From contig CALHCA010000128.1 of the NCBI GenBank assembly GCA_937930585.1, positions 1-13,832 of the forward strand: a stretch of 13,832 nt of DNA, read 5' to 3'. The DNA comes from an uncultured bacterium (GTDB taxonomy: Bacteria > Patescibacteriota > Saccharimonadia > Saccharimonadales > Saccharimonadaceae). The notes beneath the pieces are model-generated. The model saw only the letters and a list, made by a program, of their open reading frames with translations. It had not been told where the DNA came from and did no database searches. Position numbers and translations under genes: made by a program. Below, piece by piece: positions 1 through 7,235 of the stretch. Numbering within the stretch: position 1 is the first letter of the stretch; each line of letters begins with the position of its first letter.

Positions 1-418
1 GTCGCGCTGCCTGGATCTTGTCCTCAGTGTCCACCAGCTCTTGCTGCAGCTGGATGAAGTTTTGGTTGGCCTTGAGCTCTGGGTAAGCCTCTGCTACAGC
101 AAACAAGCTCTTCAGAGCGCCCTCTATCATATTCTCTGCCGCAGCTGTCTCTTGCACGCCTTGAGCATTCATGATAGCACTGCGAGCCTCAGCCACGTTC
201 TCGAAGACCTCCTTCTCGTGCGACGCATAGCCCTTCACAGTGCCCACTAAGTTCGGGATGAGGTCTGTTCGGCGCTTAAGCTGGACAGTAATGTCGCTCC
301 AAGCTTCGTCCACGCGGATCTTCAGCTTGACCAAGCTGTTGTACGTTGCCCACATGAAGATGCCAAACAAAACGAGCAGGCCAATCACGCCGAGCAAAAC
401 GATTAATGCTGTTGTCAT
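1..418 (-). CDS. lemA: LemA family membrane-anchored protein (3' end outside window)
   Basis: The frame read leftwards from the ATG at 418 gives 139 codons and runs off the window edge. It begins with a hydrophobic anchor (about residues 3-24), then the LemA coiled region: [28 protein letters not shown], and a helix containing [15 protein letters not shown] near residues 115-129. Those three blocks are diagnostic of LemA, a short N-terminally anchored helical-bundle protein of unclear function with most of its mass outside the membrane. Family members are usually about 180-200 residues, so roughly a quarter is missing. An AAGGAG ribosome site (429-434) lies 10 nt before the start. Composition is odd: about 54% GC by hand count, rich in AAG, CTG, GGC and GTG codons, whereas the other genes are AT-rich and prefer AAA. 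Recent transfer is a reasonable inference. Family call is firm; cellular role is not known. Confidence 0.93.
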   Translation of the reverse strand, partial: MTTALIVLLGVIGLLVLFGIFMWATYNSLVKLKIRVDEAWSDITVQLKRRTDLIPNLVGTVKGYASHEKEVFENVAEARSAIMNAQGVQETAAAENMIEGALKSLFAVAEAYPELKANQNFIQLQQELVDTEDKIQAAR

Positions 419-428
419 AGTATCGTTT

Positions 429-458
429 CTCCTTTTTGGTTATAGCCTTATTATACCA
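429..458 (-). promoter_or_regulatory. lemA extended -10 promoter and ribosome binding site
   Basis: On the minus strand TGGTATAAT (450-458) is a perfect extended -10 element, and AAGGAG (429-434) is a Shine-Dalgarno site 10 nt from the ATG at 418. I see no convincing -35 hexamer, which is common for extended -10 promoters. The spacer from 459 to about 560 holds no gene that I can support. Confidence 0.7.
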
Positions 459-560
459 AATTGTGTGGCTTATACTAGCCGCTATGGTAATTCTACAATA
501 AATCTTGGGTTAGTGGCCAGCACGAATGCCGCCACACTCACCCTTCTGGCTATGTATACG

Positions 561-584
561 AAAAAACCACTCTTCTCAAGTGGT
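561..584 (-). terminator. Rho-independent terminator of tRNA-Leu
   Basis: Read on the minus strand, ACCACT, a 7-nt loop and AGTGGT form a 6-bp stem (579-584 with 566-571), followed by a run of six T (complement of 561-566). It lies about 20 nt past the tRNA-Leu 3' end, so it should end that transcript before lemA. Confidence 0.75.
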
Positions 585-604
585 CTTCTCTGTTATATCA
601 TGTC

Positions 605-690
605 TGGTGCGCAAGGCGGGAATCGAACCCGCACGGCTTTTGGCCAAGGGATTTTAAGTCCCTCGCGTCTACCAGTTCCGCCACTCGCGC
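605..690 (-). tRNA. tRNA-Leu (anticodon UAA)
   Basis: The 86-nt minus-strand sequence has acceptor stem GCGCGAG paired with CUUGCGC (one G-U), discriminator A, and an encoded CCA end (605-607). The anticodon stem AGGGA/UCCCU encloses loop CUUAAAA, giving anticodon UAA, which reads UUA. A long variable arm and T arm GCGGG-UUCGAUU-CCCGC confirm a class II leucine tRNA. Its promoter is immediately upstream (699-727). Confidence 0.97.
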
Positions 691-698
691 ATATTTAT

Positions 699-727
699 AT
701 TTTACACGCCTTAACTACAAAAGTCAA
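699..727 (-). promoter_or_regulatory. tRNA-Leu promoter, TTGACT-N17-TAAAAT
   Basis: On the minus strand TTGACT (722-727) and TAAAAT (699-704) are separated by exactly 17 nt. This predicts initiation near 692, about two bases before the mature tRNA 5' end. The -35 and spacer lie inside a 31-bp inverted repeat (704-734). Confidence 0.72.
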
Positions 728-734
728 GGCGTGT
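704..734 (-). repeat. Inverted repeat overlapping the tRNA-Leu promoter
   Basis: Two 13-nt arms (704-716 and 722-734) flank the 5-nt centre ACAAA. They match except at one position, which becomes a G-U pair in minus-strand RNA. No T run follows on either strand, so it is not a standard terminator. It covers the -35 and spacer of the tRNA-Leu promoter, which suggests an operator. Alternatively, as RNA from the upstream gene it could be a processing or 3'-protective hairpin. Confidence 0.7.
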
Positions 735-741
735 TATAAAC

Positions 742-1053
742 TTAAGCTTCATCTTTATCAAGAAGTGGAGCGATAATCATAATGAATAGAGAAAAAGCAC
801 CAAGCACTAAGAATGTAGCCCAAGCCTTGCCCATTAATTCTCCTAGATTATTGTCTACCCAAATATATACTAGGCTGATTAAAGCACAAATCATAGCCGT
901 AAAAATATTAAACCAAACACAAATTTGCCGAATACTTTTTACTGTTTGACTATATTTCTTCTTTTTTGATACTGGAGTAATAACTACTGGGCGAACATTT
1001 GATTCATTTTCACCTTTTCGAATTTCTACAACTCTTTGATTTTCTTCTTTCAT
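742..1053 (-). CDS. Small two-helix membrane protein of unknown function
   Basis: A 103-residue protein that I do not recognise. The first about 40 residues are charged and basic (KKKK near 34-37) and should be cytoplasmic. Two hydrophobic segments follow (about 45-66 and 78-97), separated by a short acidic turn (WVDNNLG), with a charged DKDEA tail; both ends would be inside. The start is supported by an AAAGGA site 7 nt upstream. The gene sits between tRNA-Cys, whose 3' end is 25 nt before the start codon, and tRNA-Leu. It has no clear promoter of its own, so it is probably co-transcribed with tRNA-Cys. Base composition matches the low-GC genes. The layout resembles small holin-like or accessory membrane proteins, but nothing in the sequence supports a specific role. 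Confidence 0.72.
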   Translation of the reverse strand: MKEENQRVVEIRKGENESNVRPVVITPVSKKKKYSQTVKSIRQICVWFNIFTAMICALISLVYIWVDNNLGELMGKAWATFLVLGAFSLFIMIIAPLLDKDEA

Positions 1054-1078
1054 ATGGTTTTCCTTTACTTAAATATTT

Positions 1079-1152
1079 TGGAGGCACCTACCGGATTTGA
1101 ACCGGTGTAAACGGTTTTGCAGACCGCTGCGTAACCACTCCGCCAAGGCGCC
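1079..1152 (-). tRNA. tRNA-Cys (anticodon GCA)
   Basis: On the minus strand, acceptor stem GGCGCCU pairs with AGGUGCC, the discriminator is U (the cysteine identity base), and CCA is encoded (1079-1081). Anticodon stem GCGGU/ACCGU encloses CUGCAAA, giving GCA. T arm ACCGG-UUCAAAU-CCGGU is complete. An extended -10 promoter lies 17 bases upstream. Confidence 0.97.
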
Positions 1153-1168
1153 AAAGTGATATAAAATG

Positions 1169-1177
1169 ATTATACCA
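1169..1177 (-). promoter_or_regulatory. tRNA-Cys extended -10 promoter
   Basis: TGGTATAAT on the minus strand is a perfect extended -10, predicting a start near 1162, ten bases before the tRNA. The upstream DNA is very AT-rich and includes a 16-bp A/T palindrome near 1180-1195. No good -35 is seen. Confidence 0.65.
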
Positions 1178-1205
1178 CATATTTTTTAAAAAATAAACAA
1201 TAGCA

Positions 1206-2504
1206 CTATTTTTTTAGAATTTTAGCCAACTCTAGTCTTTCGCCAGTTTCCATATCTTTAAAAATAAATGAATTTTCAGAAATTTCCTTTTCACCAATTA
1301 CTAAAGTATATTTAACACCTCGTTTATCGGCAAACTTAAAAGCTTTTTTCATAGTAAAATCTTCAAGCAAAACTTCAGTATTCTTGCCTTCTTTTCTTAA
1401 TTCATCAGCAATTTCGAAAGACTTTTGGAGCTCATTTTTGCTCATTGGAACTATTAAAAATTCCGCAGTTGAGCGTTTTGAAAATTTAAGCAAGCCTAAG
1501 TCTCGTAGGCACCAAAACAATCGCGTTAAACCAATTGAAGCACCGACTCCTGGTAGCTCTTCTTTCGAATAATATTCGCTTAAATTATCATAACGACCAC
1601 CACTAGAAACTGAGCCAATTTCTTTGAAGTTGTTTAAATTTGTTTCAAAAACTGTTCCCGTGTAATAATCTAGACCACGAACGATTAACATATCGAGTTT
1701 GAAATATTTTTCTTCAACACCCATTATTTTTAATAATTCAGAAACTTCAGAAATCTCATTAATTCCTTTTTCGAATTGTTGATTTTTAATTTTTTGAGAA
1801 AGATTTTTTAACTCATCTATAACATCTTCAGCTGAACCTGAGATTTTAATAAAATCAGAAATTATTTGAGATTTTTTCCCTAAATTTAAATCAGTAAGTT
1901 GCTCTGAAAATTCCTCAGTTGAAATCTTCTCAGCACGATCAATCAAGGACATAATTTCAGCTGATCTTTCAATTAAGCCAAGCCCTTCAATTAAACCACT
2001 CGTAATATTTCGGTTATTAATTCGAAGAGTAAAATCACCAAAATTTAGCTCTCGAAAAATGTTATAAATTACCGTAATAACCTCGGCATCATAAGAAATA
2101 CTTAATTTACCTCGACCAATAACATCAATATCACATTGATAAAATTCACGAAAACGACCTCGCTGCGCCCTTTCGCCGCGATAGACTTTACCAATTTGCG
2201 AACGTTTAAAAGGAAACTGTAACTGGCCAAAATTCTCGGCAACAAATCTTGCAGTTGGCACAGTCAAATCAAACCTCAAACTTAAATCGTTGTCACCTTT
2301 CGAAAAACGATAAATTTGCTTTTCAGTTTCACCACCAGCTTTCGCAAGAAGAGTCTCTGTTCGCTCAATCACTGGCGTATCAATCGGTGTAAATCCAAAT
2401 TTTTCATAATTTTTTTGAATAATTGACATGATTCGATTAAACTCGAGTTGCTCTTCTGGCAATAGCTCCATCATTCCAGGCAGTGGTTTTGTATTAATTT
2501 TCAT
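1206..2504 (-). CDS. hisS: Histidyl-tRNA synthetase
   Basis: Charges tRNA-His with histidine using ATP, in the cytoplasm. The 432-residue length is normal. Class II catalytic core features are visible: LRFDLTVPTARF (76-87), motif 2 RGERAQRGRFREFYQCD (109-125), the histidine-specific RGLDYYTGT (276-284), SGGRYD (301-306), and motif 3 GVGASIGLTRLF (319-330). The C-terminal about 90 residues form the anticodon-binding domain (FLIVPMSK, then VLLEDFTMKKAFKFADKRG). ATG at 2504 follows a GAGG site 5 nt upstream. It is transcribed away from rarA, from a shared intergenic region, with tRNA-Cys downstream on the same strand. No strong terminator follows, only a weak AT-rich hairpin near 1198-1215. All key motifs are present. 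Confidence 0.97.
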   Translation of the reverse strand: MKINTKPLPGMMELLPEEQLEFNRIMSIIQKNYEKFGFTPIDTPVIERTETLLAKAGGETEKQIYRFSKGDNDLSLRFDLTVPTARFVAENFGQLQFPFKRSQIGKVYRGERAQRGRFREFYQCDIDVIGRGKLSISYDAEVITVIYNIFRELNFGDFTLRINNRNITSGLIEGLGLIERSAEIMSLIDRAEKISTEEFSEQLTDLNLGKKSQIISDFIKISGSAEDVIDELKNLSQKIKNQQFEKGINEISEVSELLKIMGVEEKYFKLDMLIVRGLDYYTGTVFETNLNNFKEIGSVSSGGRYDNLSEYYSKEELPGVGASIGLTRLFWCLRDLGLLKFSKRSTAEFLIVPMSKNELQKSFEIADELRKEGKNTEVLLEDFTMKKAFKFADKRGVKYTLVIGEKEISENSFIFKDMETGERLELAKILKK

Positions 2505-2542
2505 AATTCCTCAGATTCATTTTAGTTGACTACTTAATTAAG

Positions 2543-2571
2543 ATGGTACCATAAAATAGTGTTTTTTTCAA
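2543..2571 (-). promoter_or_regulatory. hisS promoter, TTGAAA-N17-TACCAT with TG extension
   Basis: On the minus strand TTGAAA (2566-2571) is 17 nt from TACCAT (2543-2548), which is preceded by TGG, an extended -10. The predicted start is near 2536, giving a leader of about 32 nt that contains the GAGG ribosome site. Confidence 0.5.
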
Positions 2572-2589
2572 ATTTCGAAAATACTATTT

Positions 2590-2618
2590 TTGCGGTTTTT
2601 ATACTAAAATGATAAAAT
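2590..2618 (+). promoter_or_regulatory. rarA promoter, TTGCGG-N17-TAAAAT, predicts a leaderless mRNA
   Basis: TTGCGG (2590-2595), a 17-nt spacer and TAAAAT (2613-2618, preceded by TGA) place the +1 base at 2625, the A of the rarA ATG. No Shine-Dalgarno sequence lies before that ATG, in agreement. Confidence 0.62.
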
Positions 2619-2624
2619 ATAAGA

Positions 2625-3842
2625 ATGGATTATCAACAAAAAATTCCCCTTGCTGAAAAAATGAGACCAAAAAAACTTGATGAGGTTATTGGCCAATCTC
2701 ACCTTATTGGTGAAAATGGAATTTTACGAAAAATAATCGAAAACAAAGAACCTATCAGCTTAATCTTTTGGGGGCCAGCTGGAACTGGCAAAACTACTCT
2801 TTCAAGAATTTTGGCAAATGAAGTTAATGCAGACTTTATTGAAATTTCAGCCGTCACTAGTGGTAAAAAAGATATCGAAAAAGTTATCGAACATGCTCGC
2901 CAAAACTGGAACCTCGGGACGCGAACAATTCTTTTTGTTGATGAAATTCACCGTTTCAATAAATCGCAGCAAGATGCTTTTTTGCCACATATTGAAAGTG
3001 GCTTAATAAATTTGATTGGCGCAACAACCGAGAATCCAGGATTCGAAATTATCACACCGCTACTTTCAAGAAGTCGAGTTCTGTCACTCAAGCCTTTAAA
3101 TACTGAGGAGATTTCGAAAATCATTAAAAATGCGCTTGAAAAAGTTTCGCCAAAAACAAAAATAGAGCCGGAAGCACTCAGAATTCTCGCTAAAATAAGT
3201 AGTGGCGATGCTCGAAATGCGCTTGGAAATCTCGAGCTAATTTTAAATTTCGAAAAAAATAACATTACACCGGAAGTTGTTAAAAATTCAATCGAAAATT
3301 CAACCTTAATCTATGATAAAAATGGCGATTCTCATTATGATACAATCTCGGCTTTCATTAAAAGTATGCGAGCCAGTGATGTTGATGCCACTGGCTACTA
3401 TCTAGCTAAAATGTTAAATGCCGGCGAGGACCCAAAATATATTGCCCGCCGAATGATTATTTTTGCAAGCGAAGATATTGGGCTAGCTGGGAATGGCGCT
3501 CTTGGTTTGGCAAATTCTGCTTTTGATGCGGTTGAAAAAATAGGAATGCCAGAAGCTAAATATAATCTATTTCATGCCGCAATAGCTTTAGCAAAATCTA
3601 AAAAGTCACGCGAAGCTACCGGTATTATGTTTCAATCTTATGACTTAGCAAAAAAAGCCCCAAATGCCCCTATTCCTTTGCACTTAAGAAATTCTACTTC
3701 TAAAATTACTAAAGAGCTAGGCTACAATAAGGGCTATCAGTGGACTGCGGGCTTCAAACACCCAGAAGATAATCTACCGAAAGAGGTTCGCAAGCTTATA
3801 TCATTAAACAAGCAAAACGAAAAAATCTTAGCCGGCGAATAG
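2625..3842 (+). CDS. rarA: RarA/MgsA-family replication-associated AAA+ ATPase
   Basis: A 405-residue AAA+ protein of the RarA (MgsA, Mgs1/WRNIP1) family, which acts at stalled replication forks and at single-stranded DNA ends and is related to the clamp loader. Walker A is GPAGTGKT (50-57), Walker B ILFVDEIHRF (102-111), sensor 1 GATTENP (132-138), and the arginine-finger region SRSRV (148-152). The C-terminal half holds the tetramerisation region with ARRMIIFASEDIGLA and the ending HLRN...GYNKGYQW. Length is slightly under the usual 420-450, with the core complete. It is divergent from hisS and convergent with sbcB, another DNA-end enzyme. The start has no ribosome site, and its promoter predicts initiation on the AUG itself. 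Confidence 0.95.
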   Translation: MDYQQKIPLAEKMRPKKLDEVIGQSHLIGENGILRKIIENKEPISLIFWGPAGTGKTTLSRILANEVNADFIEISAVTSGKKDIEKVIEHARQNWNLGTRTILFVDEIHRFNKSQQDAFLPHIESGLINLIGATTENPGFEIITPLLSRSRVLSLKPLNTEEISKIIKNALEKVSPKTKIEPEALRILAKISSGDARNALGNLELILNFEKNNITPEVVKNSIENSTLIYDKNGDSHYDTISAFIKSMRASDVDATGYYLAKMLNAGEDPKYIARRMIIFASEDIGLAGNGALGLANSAFDAVEKIGMPEAKYNLFHAAIALAKSKKSREATGIMFQSYDLAKKAPNAPIPLHLRNSTSKITKELGYNKGYQWTAGFKHPEDNLPKEVRKLISLNKQNEKILAGE

Positions 3843-3885
3843 TCTTTAGAAATTAAAGAGCTAACAAAATAACGCACAAGCGTAA

Positions 3886-3978
3886 GTGCAGTATCTTAAA
3901 ACTAAGAACCTCACTGGAGTAACCATAAGCCATGCAATCTTAGGAATTATTACGATTTTTATCGGGATTATCGATTAG
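3886..3978 (+). other. Possible 30-residue hydrophobic ORF or gene remnant (GTG start)
   Basis: In the rarA/sbcB convergent gap, a GTG-initiated frame encodes a short polar start (VQYLKTKN) followed by an Ile/Leu-rich segment (ISHAILGIITIFIGII) that looks like one membrane helix. It ends at TAG 3976-3978, overlapping the sbcB stop. There is no ribosome site and no clear promoter. It could be a small membrane peptide, a decayed gene tail, or chance in AT-rich DNA. The rest of the 132-bp gap shows only weak hairpins and no T-run terminator. Confidence 0.2.
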
Positions 3979-5426
3979 TTGATTTCCGGTAAAATATTTT
4001 CAAGCCAGAGCTTCATTTCTTCAATAATAAATTCTTCTTGCGAGCTCAAATTCTGAGACAGTGAAATCTGTTGCAACTCTTCCATAAATTTAGGTAACAT
4101 TTTTTGGATATTTTGCGCACGATATTCTTCCCACGAAGCTTTTTCGCTAGCATTTAAGCTCTTCGGAAAACTACGTGCTTTATAATGAATTAGCAAATCA
4201 TCAAGTCGCTCGTCCGTAAAATCTGGATGAAAATCCGCCAATTCGCGCGCACTAGCATTTCGCACAGCCGAAACTTTTGGTTCATCAGAACTCGGCAAAA
4301 ATCCGTTATATAATTGAGCTTCAGGCCATTTTTTTTCACTATCAGCGGATTGATCAATAAATTTGTCATTTTTCTTTTCGAAAGCCGAGCGAATATTCTC
4401 AGCAAAATGTGGATTTTTTCGTAGAATATCTAAATTTCTCTGAATTTCGTCTAAATCAATCTTCAACCTTTGCTGATTCTCCTCAGTCAAAACACCCATT
4501 GGTGCAACTGCCGGACATCTATTATATTGCAAAACTTTGGCTGGCAGTGGTGTAAAATTTGCTTGCAAACGAGTCTCAAAATCCGCCGTAATATTTTCTA
4601 AAATTTGCCCTTCACTCCAATCAATAAATTTTTCAGGAGAAAATCTCAAGTCCCACACAATCACATTTTTGTTTTTAGCCGGCGCAATCGGAAAAGCCAC
4701 AGTAGTTTTTTCAAACTCAACTTTAAAGCGACCAGACGTATAAACAAATGGCTTCGGATTCTCAAGATTAACTAGTTTTTGAACCTCATTTTTCGAACGT
4801 ATTTTAAACAAGTAATCAAAAATCTGTGGTTGTTTTTCTTTCAAGAGTCGCGCAACATCTATCAAGCCATCAACATCACTCATTGCGTCATGAGCATTCT
4901 CGTGCGAAATTCCATTCTCTTTAGTTAAAAGCTCAAGCTTATTAGCGGCAAATTTTTCGCCAGTTTCTTCATTTACAACAAACGGCCAATTAATTCCTTC
5001 TGGTCGAAGCGCCCGAATCATTCGTACCACATCTAACAAATCCCAGCGCGAGCGACCTTCTTTCCATTGCCAATCATATGGCGGGTAAAAATTTCGCCAC
5101 AAAAGATGCTGAATATGAGCATCATCAAATCGAGCATTATTATATCCAATAATCACTGTATCTGGCGTAAAATATTCTTCAACGAGCATTTTCGCAAATT
5201 CGGCTTCAGTATAGCCTTCTTCAACAGTTTTTTGTGGACTAATTTTCGTCACCATTAGCGCACTCGGGCTCGGCAAAACATCATCATTCAATCTAACCAA
5301 AATATTAACAGGCTCACCAATTCGATTAAGGTTTTCATCTGTTCGCTGCCCTGCGAATTGCATAATTCGGTCATTTTGCGGGCTAAATCCACTAGTCTCT
5401 AAATCATAAAAAAAGAAAGTCTTCAT
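3975..5426 (-). CDS. sbcB: Exodeoxyribonuclease I (3'-5' ssDNA exonuclease)
   Basis: A 483-residue protein co-linear over its full length with E. coli SbcB as I recall it (about 475 residues). It degrades single-stranded DNA from the 3' end and serves recombination and mismatch repair. The DEDDh active site is intact: D8 and E10 in FFYDLETSGF, D101 in GYNNARFDD, and H179 and D184 in NAHDAMSDVD. Other ExoI signatures are RSRWDLLDV (125-133), ALRPEGINWP (139-148), the SH3-like and C-terminal helical regions with QLYNGF, and the end block HYKARSFPKSL. It is convergent with rarA. The ATG at 5426 has no Shine-Dalgarno, and its promoter predicts a transcript starting at the A of that ATG. Full ExoI is best known from gammaproteobacteria, so its presence in this setting is of interest. 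Confidence 0.95.
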   Translation of the reverse strand: MKTFFFYDLETSGFSPQNDRIMQFAGQRTDENLNRIGEPVNILVRLNDDVLPSPSALMVTKISPQKTVEEGYTEAEFAKMLVEEYFTPDTVIIGYNNARFDDAHIQHLLWRNFYPPYDWQWKEGRSRWDLLDVVRMIRALRPEGINWPFVVNEETGEKFAANKLELLTKENGISHENAHDAMSDVDGLIDVARLLKEKQPQIFDYLFKIRSKNEVQKLVNLENPKPFVYTSGRFKVEFEKTTVAFPIAPAKNKNVIVWDLRFSPEKFIDWSEGQILENITADFETRLQANFTPLPAKVLQYNRCPAVAPMGVLTEENQQRLKIDLDEIQRNLDILRKNPHFAENIRSAFEKKNDKFIDQSADSEKKWPEAQLYNGFLPSSDEPKVSAVRNASARELADFHPDFTDERLDDLLIHYKARSFPKSLNASEKASWEEYRAQNIQKMLPKFMEELQQISLSQNLSSQEEFIIEEMKLWLENILPEIN

Positions 5427-5432
5427 GTTTAT

Positions 5433-5461
5433 ATTTTACTCTAAAACTACAAAAATAACAA
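5433..5461 (-). promoter_or_regulatory. sbcB promoter, TTGTTA-N17-TAAAAT, predicts a leaderless mRNA
   Basis: On the minus strand TTGTTA (5456-5461), a 17-nt spacer and TAAAAT (5433-5438) put +1 at 5426, the first base of the sbcB ATG. No ribosome site is present. It is back-to-back with the promoter at 5468-5496. Confidence 0.62.
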
Positions 5462-5467
5462 ATATAC

Positions 5468-5496
5468 TTGACTTTTTAATTAAAATATGGTAAAAT
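5468..5496 (+). promoter_or_regulatory. Promoter of the 82-residue gene, TTGACT-N17-TAAAAT
   Basis: TTGACT (5468-5473), a 17-nt spacer ending in TGG, and TAAAAT (5491-5496) form a near-consensus extended promoter. The predicted start is near 5503, leaving a leader of about 64 nt. Confidence 0.75.
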
Positions 5497-5508
5497 ACAA
5501 ATGTCCTT

Positions 5509-5558
5509 GAGATAATAATCTCACTCATTCGCCAGAGAGTGGCGCGCACATTTAGGAG
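5509..5558 (+). promoter_or_regulatory. Structured 5' leader: two hairpins and AGGAG ribosome site
   Basis: Hairpin 1 pairs GAGAT with ATCTC (5509-5513 with 5518-5522, loop AATA). Hairpin 2 pairs CGCCA with TGGCG (5530-5534 with 5540-5544, loop GAGAG). AGGAG at 5554-5558 lies 8 nt before the ATG at 5567. No known riboswitch was recognised. Confidence 0.5.
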
Positions 5559-5566
5559 AAAAATGA

Positions 5567-5815
5567 ATGAAAGCTAACTATAAAAAGGCTAAAAAAGAAG
5601 TCAATCCAATCACAAAAGGGTTAATCAAACTACTTCTTTTCATAGGTTGTAACCCACTTACAGTTGCTAGACTCTTCTCAAAGAAGTTCAATGAAGCTCA
5701 AGTACGAAAAGTCATATCCTCACATATAGGGATAGACGAAAAATCGTTATTACGATTTCAAAACGTTGCATTACTTAGAACAATTCGAGAACAAAATCCT
5801 AAGGTAAACCTATAA
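5567..5815 (+). CDS. Small basic helical protein of unknown function (82 residues)
   Basis: I do not recognise this protein. It has a lysine-rich N-terminus, a short hydrophobic stretch (LIKLLLFIGC, about residues 19-28), then what could be a helix-turn-helix-like region (NPLTVARLFSKKFNEAQVRKVI, about 29-50) and a helical tail rich in Arg and Gln. A small DNA- or RNA-binding or regulatory protein is possible; that is inference from composition only. The coding case is strong from context: near-consensus promoter, AGGAG site 8 nt before the ATG, and a clean terminator starting at the stop codon. Another ATG (5563) just upstream opens a 4-codon frame (MNES, then TAA) overlapping the true start, so initiation there would not make this protein. 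It is transcribed alone, divergent from sbcB and convergent with obg. Confidence 0.78.
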   Translation: MKANYKKAKKEVNPITKGLIKLLLFIGCNPLTVARLFSKKFNEAQVRKVISSHIGIDEKSLLRFQNVALLRTIREQNPKVNL

Positions 5816-5840
5816 GCACGACTAAGATCGTGCTTTTTTA
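5815..5840 (+). terminator. Rho-independent terminator of the 82-residue gene
   Basis: AGCACGA and TCGTGCT (5815-5821 with 5828-5834) form a perfect 7-bp stem with a 6-nt loop, followed by a T run (5834-5839). The stem may also slow minus-strand transcripts leaving obg, but that side lacks a good T run. Confidence 0.88.
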
Positions 5841-5852
5841 TTTAGACAACTT

Positions 5853-7231
<1,379 letters not shown>

Positions 7232-7235
7232 TATT

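Noticed and set aside
240..776. 178-codon plus-strand frame across lemA, tRNA-Leu and the following gene
   Set aside because: It is antisense to lemA and reads straight through a tRNA, with no homology or ribosome site.
1180..1195. 16-bp A/T palindrome upstream of tRNA-Cys
   Set aside because: Simple T-run/A-run symmetry in AT-rich promoter DNA; no sign that it is more than low complexity.
3843..3859. TCTTTA/TAAAGA hairpin after the rarA stop
   Set aside because: Short AT-only stem without a following T run; not a credible terminator.
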